A DNA stretch of 64,000 bases, taken from UBA10205 sp035289625 (GTDB lineage: Archaea; Iainarchaeota; Iainarchaeia; Iainarchaeales; Iainarchaeaceae). The stretch's first letter is position 1, and each line of letters opens with the position of its first letter. Where the stretch lies: assembly GCA_035289625.1 (NCBI GenBank), contig DATDWP010000009.1:1-64000 (forward strand), given 5' to 3'. Below the pieces are notes generated by a model. That model had not been told where the DNA came from. It saw only the letters and a list, made by a program, of their open reading frames with translations, and ran no database searches. The position numbers and the translations under genes are program-made. Shown here one piece after another: positions 44,493 to 51,405 of the stretch.

Positions 44493-45352
44493 TTTTCTAC
44501 CCACTTTTTAAGAAAGGCTTTTTTAGCCAAATACAGTGTAATTACAATCAATGCAATTGCGAATGCCCAGTCAGGGATTGTTTTTGTTGATTCGAGTATT
44601 GCCTTTTGCATTCCCTGCAGCGAGATGGCGAGCTGCATTTGCTCAGTTGTTGATGCGGTAATTTGATGCGTGAATGCCGCAACTAATGTCAGTACGCCGA
44701 TTAATACCAAAATCGTCCCGGACAGCACGCTTGTGGAGTGCAATTCAATTTTGTTTACAAGCACATTGATGCTAAATGACTTTCCTTTCACTATTGGGTT
44801 CTCTCCAATCTTGTATTTTTCCCATAGAAGAGCCAGCACCACGAGCGGAACAACCATTCCCAGTACATATGCCCAACCGAGCAAAAATGCTTGTATGAAT
44901 GAGGCGCTTATCAGGGAGAGTGTGAGGACTCCTGCGAGCACTGGAAGGCAGCATGAGCTTGCAAAGCCTGAGAACAGTCCGAGCTGGTAAATGCTAATAG
45001 CGTCAACTTTGTCCATTGCCGGTGATTTGGTTTTGAATGGCATTGCAAGGGATTTTCCCAGAAGGGTAAAAATTCCAAGCAGCAGCATAAAGAGGCCACC
45101 TGCTATGAATATCTCGGTGTGGAATTGTGATGCAAGCTGCCCAAGCCCTGCGAGCCCAAGGCCAATCGGTATGAGAATTGTGGCAAGGCCGAGCATGAAA
45201 ATAAGCGTCATTTTGAGTATCTGCTTTTTTTCCTTGATTACAAACGCAAAGTATGCGGGGAGAAGGAATGTAATGCAGCAGGGGGCAAAGAATGCCACTG
45301 CGCCGCTGAGGAACGCTGCAAGAATGGTTGCGGCGAGGAATCCCTCTATCAT
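44489..45352 (-). CDS. ccdA: Cytochrome c biogenesis protein CcdA/DsbD-type thiol electron channel
   Basis: 287 residues with about six to seven membrane segments. FFAPCCITFLLPAY near residue 24 and FASSCCLPVLAG near residue 131 carry the paired cysteines that shuttle electrons, in the C-x-x-P context of CcdA. It passes reducing power from cytosolic thioredoxin to extracytoplasmic thioredoxin-like proteins; both kinds of partner are encoded beside it. Start ATG overlaps the redoxin stop as TGATG. Confidence 0.85.
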   Translation of the reverse strand: MIEGFLAATILAAFLSGAVAFFAPCCITFLLPAYFAFVIKEKKQILKMTLIFMLGLATILIPIGLGLAGLGQLASQFHTEIFIAGGLFMLLLGIFTLLGKSLAMPFKTKSPAMDKVDAISIYQLGLFSGFASSCCLPVLAGVLTLSLISASFIQAFLLGWAYVLGMVVPLVVLALLWEKYKIGENPIVKGKSFSINVLVNKIELHSTSVLSGTILVLIGVLTLVAAFTHQITASTTEQMQLAISLQGMQKAILESTKTIPDWAFAIALIVITLYLAKKAFLKKWVEK

Positions 45353-45972
45353 CAGGCTGCACCCGTTCCATTCAATGCATTTTTAACACTTACAAGTATG
45401 CTCTCAACCGGAACATACATTGTCCCTGTTCCGCCATGACGGTCGCCTGTCTTGGCGGGTTTGTATGCGCTATACCTCCACTTTATTGCTCCGTCTTTGC
45501 CAACCAAAACGAAAACGTGCCCTGGCCGCTCTCCCGGGTGCATACTGTCCTGCAGCACATCATATTTTGTTGAGGCTGTGAGGCTGTTGTCGTATAGCAG
45601 AGTATCCCTGATTCCATACTGGTCTTTTGCTTGGGCGAGGGCTTGCGGCGGGTCAACTGTTATCATGACAACTTCTATGTCAAGCGCATCGAATTCCGCC
45701 TGCTGCTTTTCAATGTCCACCTGCTGGCTCCAGCATGCCGGGCACATGATTCCTTCCTGGAAATAGAGAAGGACGTTTTTCTTTCCCTGCAAATTCGAGA
45801 GGCTGAATTGGCCTCCCCCAACTACCGGGAGGGTGAAGTCGGGGGCTTTGTCGCCTTCCTTGGCGCTTGCGCTGCTTGCGTTTGTTGCGCTCAGAAGGCC
45901 ATAGCCAACAAGCCCTACTATAAGTATTATCCCTGCAAATGGCAGTATTTTTCCGATCATTTCCTTGCTCAT
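45352..45972 (-). CDS. Membrane-anchored redoxin (TlpA/AhpC-TSA family)
   Basis: 206 residues from ATG 45972, with an aaaggagg ribosome-binding site. A single N-terminal membrane helix (ILPFAGIILIVGLVGYGLL) is followed by GDKAPDFTLPVVGGGQFSL and the redox site IMCPACWSQQ. The PGHVFVLVGKDGAIKW region follows. It is probably outside the cell and reduced by CcdA. The redox centre CPAC is intact. It may protect or reduce thiols or metal-bound cysteines on the outside. Confidence 0.85.
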   Translation of the reverse strand: MSKEMIGKILPFAGIILIVGLVGYGLLSATNASSASAKEGDKAPDFTLPVVGGGQFSLSNLQGKKNVLLYFQEGIMCPACWSQQVDIEKQQAEFDALDIEVVMITVDPPQALAQAKDQYGIRDTLLYDNSLTASTKYDVLQDSMHPGERPGHVFVLVGKDGAIKWRYSAYKPAKTGDRHGGTGTMYVPVESILVSVKNALNGTGAA

Positions 45973-45986
45973 TTTCAATTCCTCCT

Positions 45987-46112
45987 TTAGTATCCGAATA
46001 TTGTCCAGCCTGGGTGCATTGCCTTCTGCATTAGAACAAATGTGATTGCAAGGGCAAGCATCCAGAACCCGTTCTTTATCCAAGGCTTGTATTTTTCCCA
46101 CTCTAGTGGCAT
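45987..46112 (-). CDS. Small membrane protein (41 residues)
   Basis: ATG 46112 sits inside the end of the 69-residue gene, overlapping by 10 bases. The product MPLEWEKYKPWIKNG... has one hydrophobic helix (FWMLALAITFVLMQKAM) and ends PGWTIFGY. It is followed 14 bases later by the redoxin gene. Too short for standard gene tables; supported by overlap and strand. Confidence 0.45.
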   Translation of the reverse strand: MPLEWEKYKPWIKNGFWMLALAITFVLMQKAMHPGWTIFGY

Positions 46113-46312
46113 GGCTTTCCACCGCCCTTTGATGCAAAGTAACCCATCACAAGATGCGAACCAATGCAGAGTACTATGGCCAGGCCGAAAACCCAGAACC
46201 CGCTAAAGCCTGCTAGCTGGAGCCCGAATATCAGGATTACCGGCAGCAGGCAGCATACTGCCATCTGTGCAATGTGGCTCGATTTGATTTCTTCCCAGAT
46301 TTTTCCAAGCAT
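46103..46312 (-). CDS. Small DUF2933-like membrane protein (69 residues)
   Basis: From ATG 46312, preceded by ggagg. Two membrane segments: the first contains vicinal cysteines (QMAVCCLLPVILIF) and the second reads VLCIGSHLVMGYF, close to the CPLMHLFM signature of DUF2933 proteins that occur with heavy-metal genes. It ends GGGKPCH. The vicinal CC in a membrane helix also recalls MerT/MerF mercury transporters. The family call is tentative. Confidence 0.5.
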   Translation of the reverse strand: MLGKIWEEIKSSHIAQMAVCCLLPVILIFGLQLAGFSGFWVFGLAIVLCIGSHLVMGYFASKGGGKPCH

Positions 46313-46331
46313 GTTTTTTTCCTCCGCAAGT

Positions 46332-47189
46332 TCATTGCTCTGCTGTTTGAACGATTTCATTTTTGTTCAGGTCAAAGTATCTTATTCCGCGTATCGCTTC
46401 AAGGTCCCTGAACACATAATTCCCGTCAGATTCCACGCTTCCGCCTTGCAGCCAGATCTGCGGGAAGCCATTATATGCATTAAGGTCACCTGAGAGGAAG
46501 AATGCCGGGACTTTTTCCATCTTGTATTTGGCAAGCAACGCTTTTCCCTCTTTGGAATCATAGCTGAATGTTTCCTGCACCACCGGAGTCACTCCAAAGG
46601 CGCTTTGGAGGATTTGGGTGTAAACTTCTTCTGAGTCAAAAACTTCATTTTTGTCAGGGACGGAAACAAATGTTGCCGTTGTTTTCCCACGCAGCTTTCC
46701 TGTGCTGACCTCAAAGTATATTGGTGGAATGTTACGCAGAACTAGCGTTCCATCATTTTCTGTTGTCCCAATTTTTGGCCAGTTCTCCGCGAGCACTTGT
46801 GCTTTTTTTGTCTCGCCTTGCAAAAGGATTGTGGGAATTCTCTCTATCCTGTATTTTTCAATCAATTGCTTTGCCTCTGTGGAATTCCTTTCAAGGGTTT
46901 TTTCCGAGACTATCTTTAATTCGGGAAGCTGTTGCAACTGTTCTGCAAGGGAAGCCAAGGTAATAAGCTTTGCTTCATTCGAGTCTGTTATTGTTGTAAG
47001 AGTAATTTCTGCAGGTTCTTGGATCGGTTGCGGAGCATTTCCATTTGCATTAAGCCCAGCAAGAGTTATATCCCTCGCTTCTACTTTTGCTGCCGTCCCC
47101 TGAATTGAAAACGCGCTATAAAGCAATGCGATTATCGCCAGCGCCGCTACCACCGTTATTGCTGCGAAAATTTTTTGCTCATCTTCCAT
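46332..47189 (-). CDS. Membrane-anchored protein with two degenerate thioredoxin-like repeats
   Basis: 285 residues. N-terminal membrane helix (AITVVAALAIIALLYSAF), then two internal repeats, each with a K-Y-[RK]-[IM]-E-[RK]-[IV]-P motif (YRIERIPTILLQGE and YKMEKVPAFFLSGD) followed by similar IGTTENDGTLVLR and GGSVESDGNYVFR segments. The layout is that of DsbC/TlpA-type folds, but no CxxC is left. It is therefore a binding rather than a redox protein. It sits between an 83-residue and a 69-residue gene in the operon. Confidence 0.6.
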   Translation of the reverse strand: MEDEQKIFAAITVVAALAIIALLYSAFSIQGTAAKVEARDITLAGLNANGNAPQPIQEPAEITLTTITDSNEAKLITLASLAEQLQQLPELKIVSEKTLERNSTEAKQLIEKYRIERIPTILLQGETKKAQVLAENWPKIGTTENDGTLVLRNIPPIYFEVSTGKLRGKTTATFVSVPDKNEVFDSEEVYTQILQSAFGVTPVVQETFSYDSKEGKALLAKYKMEKVPAFFLSGDLNAYNGFPQIWLQGGSVESDGNYVFRDLEAIRGIRYFDLNKNEIVQTAEQ

Positions 47190-47441
47190 TCAATTCCCCC
47201 CTTCCAGGCACTGCGCATATTTATCAGGGTGATGCCCCAAGTGCTCTTTCCACTGCTCCGGGTCGGTTCCTGCAGGCACTGCACAAATGTCGTCCGGGTT
47301 TTCATTGCTTGTGAATTGCTCAAAATTTGATCTGGTGTTCTCCGGTCTATTCGGCTGGATGGTTGCCGAGAAGTACAGCACCATTGCGCCAATCACTATT
47401 GCCCCGACAAATAACGCAACCAGGATTTTTTCGTCAATCAT
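47190..47441 (-). CDS. Small membrane-anchored protein with Cys/His tail (83 residues)
   Basis: ATG 47441 overlaps the preceding stop as ATGA and has a gggggaa ribosome-binding site. An N-terminal helix (ILVALFVGAIVIGAMVLYF) is followed by a hydrophilic outer part with Cys and His residues, including ENPDDICAVP, HLGHHPDKYAQC. No family is recognised. It may bind a metal or thiol compound outside the cell. Confidence 0.6.
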   Translation of the reverse strand: MIDEKILVALFVGAIVIGAMVLYFSATIQPNRPENTRSNFEQFTSNENPDDICAVPAGTDPEQWKEHLGHHPDKYAQCLEGGN

Positions 47442-47923
47442 TTTCTTTCCCCCGGCATTACCAATTTTGGCTTGATGAACCTGGCTATTGCCGCCAGAAC
47501 AAGTGTTCCGCCGATAATCCAGGAAAAGGGCTGAAGATTGATAAGATTCGTTGGAATGCCGGCAATTATTACGCCAAAGTTGAAGAGCATGAGGTTTTTG
47601 GAAATGCATTTAGGGTTTTTCAAAAACATTATTGTTGAAGGTATGAGCAGCAGCACTGCCGCGCCCCACAAGTACAGATTGTACTCAAAGAGGAATAAGA
47701 GGGGCATTCCTGTGAGCACTATGCCAATGCCTGCAAGAATTGTTATTAGTGCCAGGCAGATGCTGTGGCATAAGCTCCAGGAACTCCCTATGGTTGAGAG
47801 GAATGCTGAAAGGCCGCTGAATGAATTCAGGATTTTTGCTTTAAACGGGTCCGCAGACCCGGCATGTGTTCTTTCTGCCGGGTTTTGGGCGGAAAGTTCT
47901 GCATTATGAAAACAGTTTACCAT
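47438..47923 (-). CDS. Four-helix membrane protein, first gene of the BlaI-linked operon
   Basis: 161 residues. About four membrane segments begin near residue 50, with LCHSICLALITILAG (two cysteines flanking a serine) in the first. MerC-like topology is suggested but not proven. The start is ATG 47923, preceded by gaggtt, and the promoter lies just beyond the operator at 47935-47962. The gene overlaps the next by four bases. A metal-transport function is inference. Confidence 0.55.
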   Translation of the reverse strand: MVNCFHNAELSAQNPAERTHAGSADPFKAKILNSFSGLSAFLSTIGSSWSLCHSICLALITILAGIGIVLTGMPLLFLFEYNLYLWGAAVLLLIPSTIMFLKNPKCISKNLMLFNFGVIIAGIPTNLINLQPFSWIIGGTLVLAAIARFIKPKLVMPGERK

Positions 47924-47934
47924 TGCAATAACCT

Positions 47935-47962
47935 CAAAGCTTTACAAGATATGTAAAGCATT
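47935..47962 (-). promoter_or_regulatory. Operator copy 1 (BlaI-type) for the minus-strand operon
   Basis: Arms GCTTTACA and TGTAAAGC, separated by 5 bases, at 47939-47959. The 28-base sequence (read on the transcribed strand) is identical to copy 2 at 50160-50187 except for three central bases. It lies between the TATA box at 47965-47973 and the expected transcript start. TACA...TGTA is the BlaI/MecI/CopY recognition pattern. The spacing differs from the usual two to three bases in bacteria. Confidence 0.75.
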
Positions 47963-47964
47963 AT

Positions 47965-47973
47965 TATTTAAAC
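47965..47973 (-). promoter_or_regulatory. TATA box of the minus-strand operon
   Basis: GTTTAAATA on the minus strand, 25-30 bases before the expected transcript start and immediately before operator copy 1. Confidence 0.5.
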
Positions 47974-48126
47974 ATATCTCGAAAAAGGAATGCAAAGTTC
48001 AATATTTGGGGCAGTGAAACGAAGGCAGTTGGCTTTATTGGCGGGAAATTGCCTGTCATCGGACCAATAATTTCGTAAAAAGTTGTTGTTTCTTGGGTTT
48101 TTTGTGTAAATTTTTTGCTTTTTTAG

Positions 48127-48450
48127 TCAGCCGAACGCGAGGATTTTGTCCGAATCTTCGACAAGCTTGAGCAGGTCTTTCATTGTTGACACCGGGCAAT
48201 TTTTGCTGCCTTCTTTCTGTCTTGATTTCAGGCAAGTTCCGCAGGACAGTATCTGGCCCCTATTTTCGATGAATAAGCTGACTTGTTCTTTTACATTGTA
48301 TTTTTCATTTTGTAGGTCTTCTATTTCAACACCTTCATTTATCAAAAAGACTTTTGTTTCGTGGTTTGATTTGAGTGCGGTTAGCCCGAACCTGAATGCA
48401 TTCCATGCTTTTTCGGGTTCTTTTGTCCCCAAGATGATGCCAATTTTCAT
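48127..48450 (-). CDS. DsrE/DsrF-like sulfur-relay protein
   Basis: 107 residues. Beginning MKIGIILGTKEPEKAWNAFRF, with VFLINEGVEI and QILSCGTCLKSRQ containing C-x2-C, then NCPVSTMKDLL. The fold matches DsrE-like proteins that handle persulfide or tetrathionate sulfur. It overlaps the upstream ArsR gene by ATGA, so the two form an operon. A role in sulfane-sulfur transfer is typical, but the substrate is not visible. Confidence 0.75.
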   Translation of the reverse strand: MKIGIILGTKEPEKAWNAFRFGLTALKSNHETKVFLINEGVEIEDLQNEKYNVKEQVSLFIENRGQILSCGTCLKSRQKEGSKNCPVSTMKDLLKLVEDSDKILAFG

Positions 48451-48770
48451 TTTCTTACCACTTTGGCTATTTTTTGCTTATTTTCAATCTGCTCAAGTAA
48501 AACACCCCTAATTAGGTTGCAGGCTTTCACCATTTTCGGGAAAGCGATTTTGTAATAAATGACTGTTCCGTCTCTCCTGCTTGTGACGACGCCTTTCTGC
48601 CTCAGTATTGCCAGGTGTTGCGAAAGATTGGCTTGCCTCAGACCACTATCCTTGATAAGTTCAGAAACGGATTTTTCTCTGCCGCCAAGCAGATAAATGA
48701 TTTTCAAGCGCTTTGCATCGGCAAGAGTCTTGCAAAGTTCGGCATGCAAATTAAACAAACTATTATTCAT
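48447..48770 (-). CDS. ArsR-family transcriptional regulator
   Basis: 107 residues from ATG 48770. The winged helix reads AELCKTLADAKRLKIIYLL then SVSELIKDSGLRQANLSQHLAILRQKGVVTSRRDG. Such repressors sense metals or sulfane sulfur. The single cysteine in the first helix (LCKTLAD) is far from the typical ELCVCDL metal site, while a Cys near the C terminus (VKACNLIR) is present. A perfect inverted repeat (48773-48788) lies just upstream, so it is probably autoregulated. The gene shares an operon with the DsrE-like protein, a typical persulfide-response layout. Confidence 0.85.
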   Translation of the reverse strand: MNNSLFNLHAELCKTLADAKRLKIIYLLGGREKSVSELIKDSGLRQANLSQHLAILRQKGVVTSRRDGTVIYYKIAFPKMVKACNLIRGVLLEQIENKQKIAKVVRK

Positions 48771-48772
48771 AC

Positions 48773-48788
48773 ATTCATATATATGAAT
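48773..48788. promoter_or_regulatory. ArsR-type operator palindrome
   Basis: ATTCATAT followed by ATATGAAT, a perfect 16-base palindrome, with a second TTCAT half nearby (48767). It lies between the TATA-like catttaaaat (48797-48807 on the minus strand) and the ArsR start. Confidence 0.6.
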
Positions 48789-48830
48789 ATAATCTATTTT
48801 AAATGTTGCCATGGGATAGGTTCCGGAAAG

Positions 48831-48995
48831 TCATTTGGTGCCGATACGAATGATTGCGTGTCTTGTTATTTCAAGGTTGCAGGAATTGTGCACGGTGCAC
48901 CATGTCTCGCACTTTTCCGCAGTTTTAGCGTCGGCGTACTTCAAGCCGCATGATTCGCACTTGAAATATTTTCCAATCTTTTTGACCAAAGCCAA
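48831..48995 (-). CDS. Small Cys-rich zinc-ribbon-like protein (52-54 residues)
   Basis: A frame from TTG 48995 or TTG 48989 encodes a basic Cys-rich protein: GKYFKCESCGLKYADAKTAE, then KCETWCTVHNSCNLEITRHAI. Five cysteines and two histidines lie at spacings seen in short archaeal/CPR proteins found with mercury and ArsR genes. It starts shortly after the metalloprotease stop, with no ATG in frame. Supported by the strong pattern, although no RBS is convincing. Confidence 0.6.
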   Translation of the reverse strand: MALVKKIGKYFKCESCGLKYADAKTAEKCETWCTVHNSCNLEITRHAIIRIGTK

Positions 48996-49008
48996 CGCCC
49001 CATTGCAC

Positions 49009-49719
49009 TCAGAGTTTGCTCCTTATTTTCTTTATGTCAAGCCCCTCTTTTATTAGCTGGTTGTCAAGGCGCATTTCCTCAATTGTGTCAAGCTCTTCCA
49101 AATGCACCGGGAGAAGGCCAAAAAAGCCCGCCCTTATTGAGTGGAAAAACCTCTTTATGTTAAAAAAGCCGCTTTTGAGATGCAATAATTCATGCATGAG
49201 GACAATCCGGATTTCTTCCTCGTCAAAATTCTCAACCAGGCCGGTTGAAATGAAAATCGTTTTTTTGAGGGCGGAAACAACGAATGCCGACTTGTTGGCA
49301 TCCTCAAACAAATATAATTCGGGGGTTTTAATGCCAAGTTTTCCAGCTTCCTGCGCAAGCATTTTCTCGATTTTTTTGTCATTGTGCCTTTTCAGGCCCA
49401 TTCTTGCAATGAAAGGGGTCAGGGCATATGATGTGATGAAAAACGCGAGCACAAGGAACAGTGCAATTGTGTGCGCAGTGTTGAAAATGCCGAGGGGGTG
49501 GTTTTCGGACGAATATGCGAGTGTTATGAGAAATGCAAAAATTGCCGTCAGGAATGCGGACTTGAGGAGCAAGTTCCGTTTTATGGAAAGCTTCCTGTGG
49601 AAGAAAATCAGGATTATTGCGGTAAGTGCAATGACTCCTATAAGAAAGTAGTTAAGATATGAAATAGTTGTCCCTGGGCCTAATACGCAGCTGTTAATGC
49701 ATGCCATTTCCGAAGACAT
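49009..49719 (-). CDS. Membrane metalloprotease, BlaR1/M56-like
   Basis: 236 residues. Four hydrophobic segments in the first ~105, then the zinc motif HELLH at residues 176-180 and a third acidic ligand in EEMRLDNQLI. The C-terminal part lacks any penicillin-binding sensor domain. It sits 16 bases after the BlaI-like gene, so the pair mirrors blaI-blaR1/mecI-mecR1. A gggagg ribosome-binding site precedes ATG 49719. In bacteria the protease relays an outer signal to BlaI cleavage; the same logic here is inference. Confidence 0.8.
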   Translation of the reverse strand: MSSEMACINSCVLGPGTTISYLNYFLIGVIALTAIILIFFHRKLSIKRNLLLKSAFLTAIFAFLITLAYSSENHPLGIFNTAHTIALFLVLAFFITSYALTPFIARMGLKRHNDKKIEKMLAQEAGKLGIKTPELYLFEDANKSAFVVSALKKTIFISTGLVENFDEEEIRIVLMHELLHLKSGFFNIKRFFHSIRAGFFGLLPVHLEELDTIEEMRLDNQLIKEGLDIKKIRSKL

Positions 49720-49735
49720 TTCACATAATCCTCCC

Positions 49736-50098
49736 TTAGAGATTCTTCTTCAAGTAAGCTATTGAAGGCTCGCCGAATGTAACCTTGAGGAAACTCAGGA
49801 ATTTTTTTGAAATTTTGTTGGCAAGCTCTTCTTTCGTCACGCGGGCGCCATACATGTACTTAAGTCCGCCCCTTCCTTTCTCGATTTCCCTTTCCAGAAG
49901 ATTTCTTGAAAACATCCGGTCCATAGTGACTGTGACCGTGGTATAAGCCACTTTGTTCCTCTTCTTCACAAAATCATAGACTTGCCTGCAGCTCTTCTTG
50001 TTCTTATCCTGCCAGAGGCATTCCAGTATGTCAGCTTCAAGGCCGCCCACTATGGAATTGAGCCCCTTCTTGTCAAAGTTTATTTTTGAAACATCCAT
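49736..50098 (-). CDS. BlaI/MecI/CopY-family transcriptional repressor
   Basis: 120 residues from ATG 50098. The N-terminal winged helix reads GLEADILECLWQDKNKKSCRQVYDFVKKR, here seen as ADILECLW and RQVYDFVKKRNKVAYTTVTVTMDRMFSRNLLERE, the BlaI signature in pieces. It has the family's length. It is followed by the BlaR1-like protease and faces the plus-strand operon at 50214 across a shared operator, so it likely represses that operon and itself. An in-frame start at 50125 is possible. Confidence 0.85.
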   Translation of the reverse strand: MDVSKINFDKKGLNSIVGGLEADILECLWQDKNKKSCRQVYDFVKKRNKVAYTTVTVTMDRMFSRNLLEREIEKGRGGLKYMYGARVTKEELANKISKKFLSFLKVTFGEPSIAYLKKNL

Positions 50099-50147
50099 GG
50101 TAGATCCCCTTTGGCCGGCGGCCATTGCATATACTTTGCCGCAATAC

Positions 50148-50156
50148 CTTTAAAAA
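50148..50156. promoter_or_regulatory. Divergent TATA box between the BlaI gene and the plus-strand operon
   Basis: CTTTAAAAA reads as a TATA box in both directions: ~25 bases before the start region of the minus-strand regulator and ~30 before the plus-strand transcript start. Operator copy 2 lies just downstream on the plus side. Confidence 0.5.
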
Positions 50157-50159
50157 TGT

Positions 50160-50187
50160 AATGCTTTACATTATTTGTAAAGCTTTG
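50160..50187 (+). promoter_or_regulatory. Operator copy 2 (BlaI-type) for the plus-strand operon
   Basis: Arms GCTTTACA and TGTAAAGC with 5-base spacer TTATT at 50163-50183. Flanked by the same AAT and TTTG as copy 1, in the same orientation to transcription. Located between the TATA box and the expected start of transcription, the place for repression. Confidence 0.75.
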
Positions 50188-50213
50188 TATGTGAAGCTAA
50201 GGGGTGCTGAAAA

Positions 50214-51095
50214 ATGGTGCATGATTGCTGCAAGCAGGAAGACAAGCAAATCAATCATAACGATGGTGTTGGCAAAAAAGAGCTATCAATAATATTTCTG
50301 ATTATGGGGGCTTTGCTCATGGGCGCAATAATTGTCCAAGCATATAACTTCACCCAAATAAACCAGACAAATGTCCTGCTTGAAAAACAGGCATCTTCGC
50401 TTTCCATTGGCGGAAATTCGGTTTCCCTTAGCGGAAACAGTCAAAGTTCTGGCGCGATTGATATGTCGGGCTGGACAGACAACGAGAAAATGAACTATGA
50501 AATGCACGGGATAATCCCGGCACGCGCACAGGGCAGCTCAACTGCCCAAAGTGCCGCCCCTGTTACGGCAAACTTTTCAGAAGTCCTGCCAAAAGGAGTT
50601 CCAATAATATACGGAGTGGAGCTTGGGGTAAGCTACGATAATGTTTCAGTAAATAATCCCCAGAAGGCAGACCAGACAATTGCCACTCTATCACAGTTTG
50701 ACAAGGAAAACAGCGGCAAATATATTGAGCTTTCGGGCGACGCGCAGCAAAGATACATCAAAATCGCTTCGCAGATTTCGTGCGAGTACTGCTGCGGGGC
50801 GGAAAGCATCATCTTTCCCGACGGTAAAAAGGCATGCGGGTGTGCTCACAGCTACTCCATGAGAGGCCTTGCAAAATACCTGCTCAAGAACCACCCAAAC
50901 GATTTTACGGACGAGCAAATCCTCGAGGAACTCGGAAAATGGAAAACACTATATTTCCCAGGGGTTCTTGCACAAAAAGCCCAAGTAATGAAGGAAAAAG
51001 GGGTAGAGTTCAATTACATCAACCTCGCCTCAAACAAATATAGGGGCCTGGAGAAAGGCGCGCCACAAGGCGAATCTATGGTAGGGGGCTGTTGA
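50214..51095 (+). CDS. Membrane-anchored Cys-rich protein ending MVGGC
   Basis: 293 residues. Begins MVHDCCKQED, with one membrane helix near residues 24-45 (IIFLIMGALLMGAIIVQAY). The outer part carries an ISCEYCCGAES and ACGCAHSYSMRGLAKYLLKNH block (C-x2-C-C ... C-x-C-x-H), then a C-terminal GESMVGGC. It is the first gene of the plus-strand BlaI operon. No family is certain; the Cys-His block resembles PCYCF-type proteins and could bind a metal. ggggtgctgaaaa precedes the ATG. Confidence 0.65.
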   Translation: MVHDCCKQEDKQINHNDGVGKKELSIIFLIMGALLMGAIIVQAYNFTQINQTNVLLEKQASSLSIGGNSVSLSGNSQSSGAIDMSGWTDNEKMNYEMHGIIPARAQGSSTAQSAAPVTANFSEVLPKGVPIIYGVELGVSYDNVSVNNPQKADQTIATLSQFDKENSGKYIELSGDAQQRYIKIASQISCEYCCGAESIIFPDGKKACGCAHSYSMRGLAKYLLKNHPNDFTDEQILEELGKWKTLYFPGVLAQKAQVMKEKGVEFNYINLASNKYRGLEKGAPQGESMVGGC

Positions 51096-51146
51096 AATGA
51101 GCAAATACTTCAACGTGGCGAATAAAAACCAAAAGGAGGTCAAATC

Positions 51147-51386
51147 ATGCCATCAACAATAGAATACCTGGCACTGGTTGCAGTGGCAATAGTGCTCGTA
51201 ATCTCAGTCGTGCAGGCAGCGCAAATTTCCGGCCTGAACGAAAAAATAACCCAGCAAAATGCGGCCTTAGCTTCACTTGCCTTAGGCGGAACGAACACAA
51301 CAGTTGGCCAAGGAGCAGCAGCTGCTCAACAGGCTTTGGCGCCAAGCCAAGGTTCTGCAAGCCAGCAAATGGTCGGCGGATGCTAA
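51147..51386 (+). CDS. Small membrane-anchored protein ending MVGGC (79 residues)
   Basis: ATG 51147 follows a strong aaaggaggtca site. One membrane helix (YLALVAVAIVLVISVVQAA) is followed by a low-complexity Ala/Gln/Ser outer part and a C-terminal QQMVGGC. The terminal five residues are identical to those of the gene before, which suggests a shared C-terminal signal or metal-binding tag. No family is recognised. Confidence 0.6.
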   Translation: MPSTIEYLALVAVAIVLVISVVQAAQISGLNEKITQQNAALASLALGGTNTTVGQGAAAAQQALAPSQGSASQQMVGGC

Positions 51387-51405
51387 ACCAAAGAAGGCCA
51401 CCACA

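Noticed and set aside
51096..51161. 21-codon frame MSKYFNVANK... before the 79-residue gene
   Set aside because: Overlaps the RBS and start of the next gene and has no family or membrane feature; most likely leader sequence.
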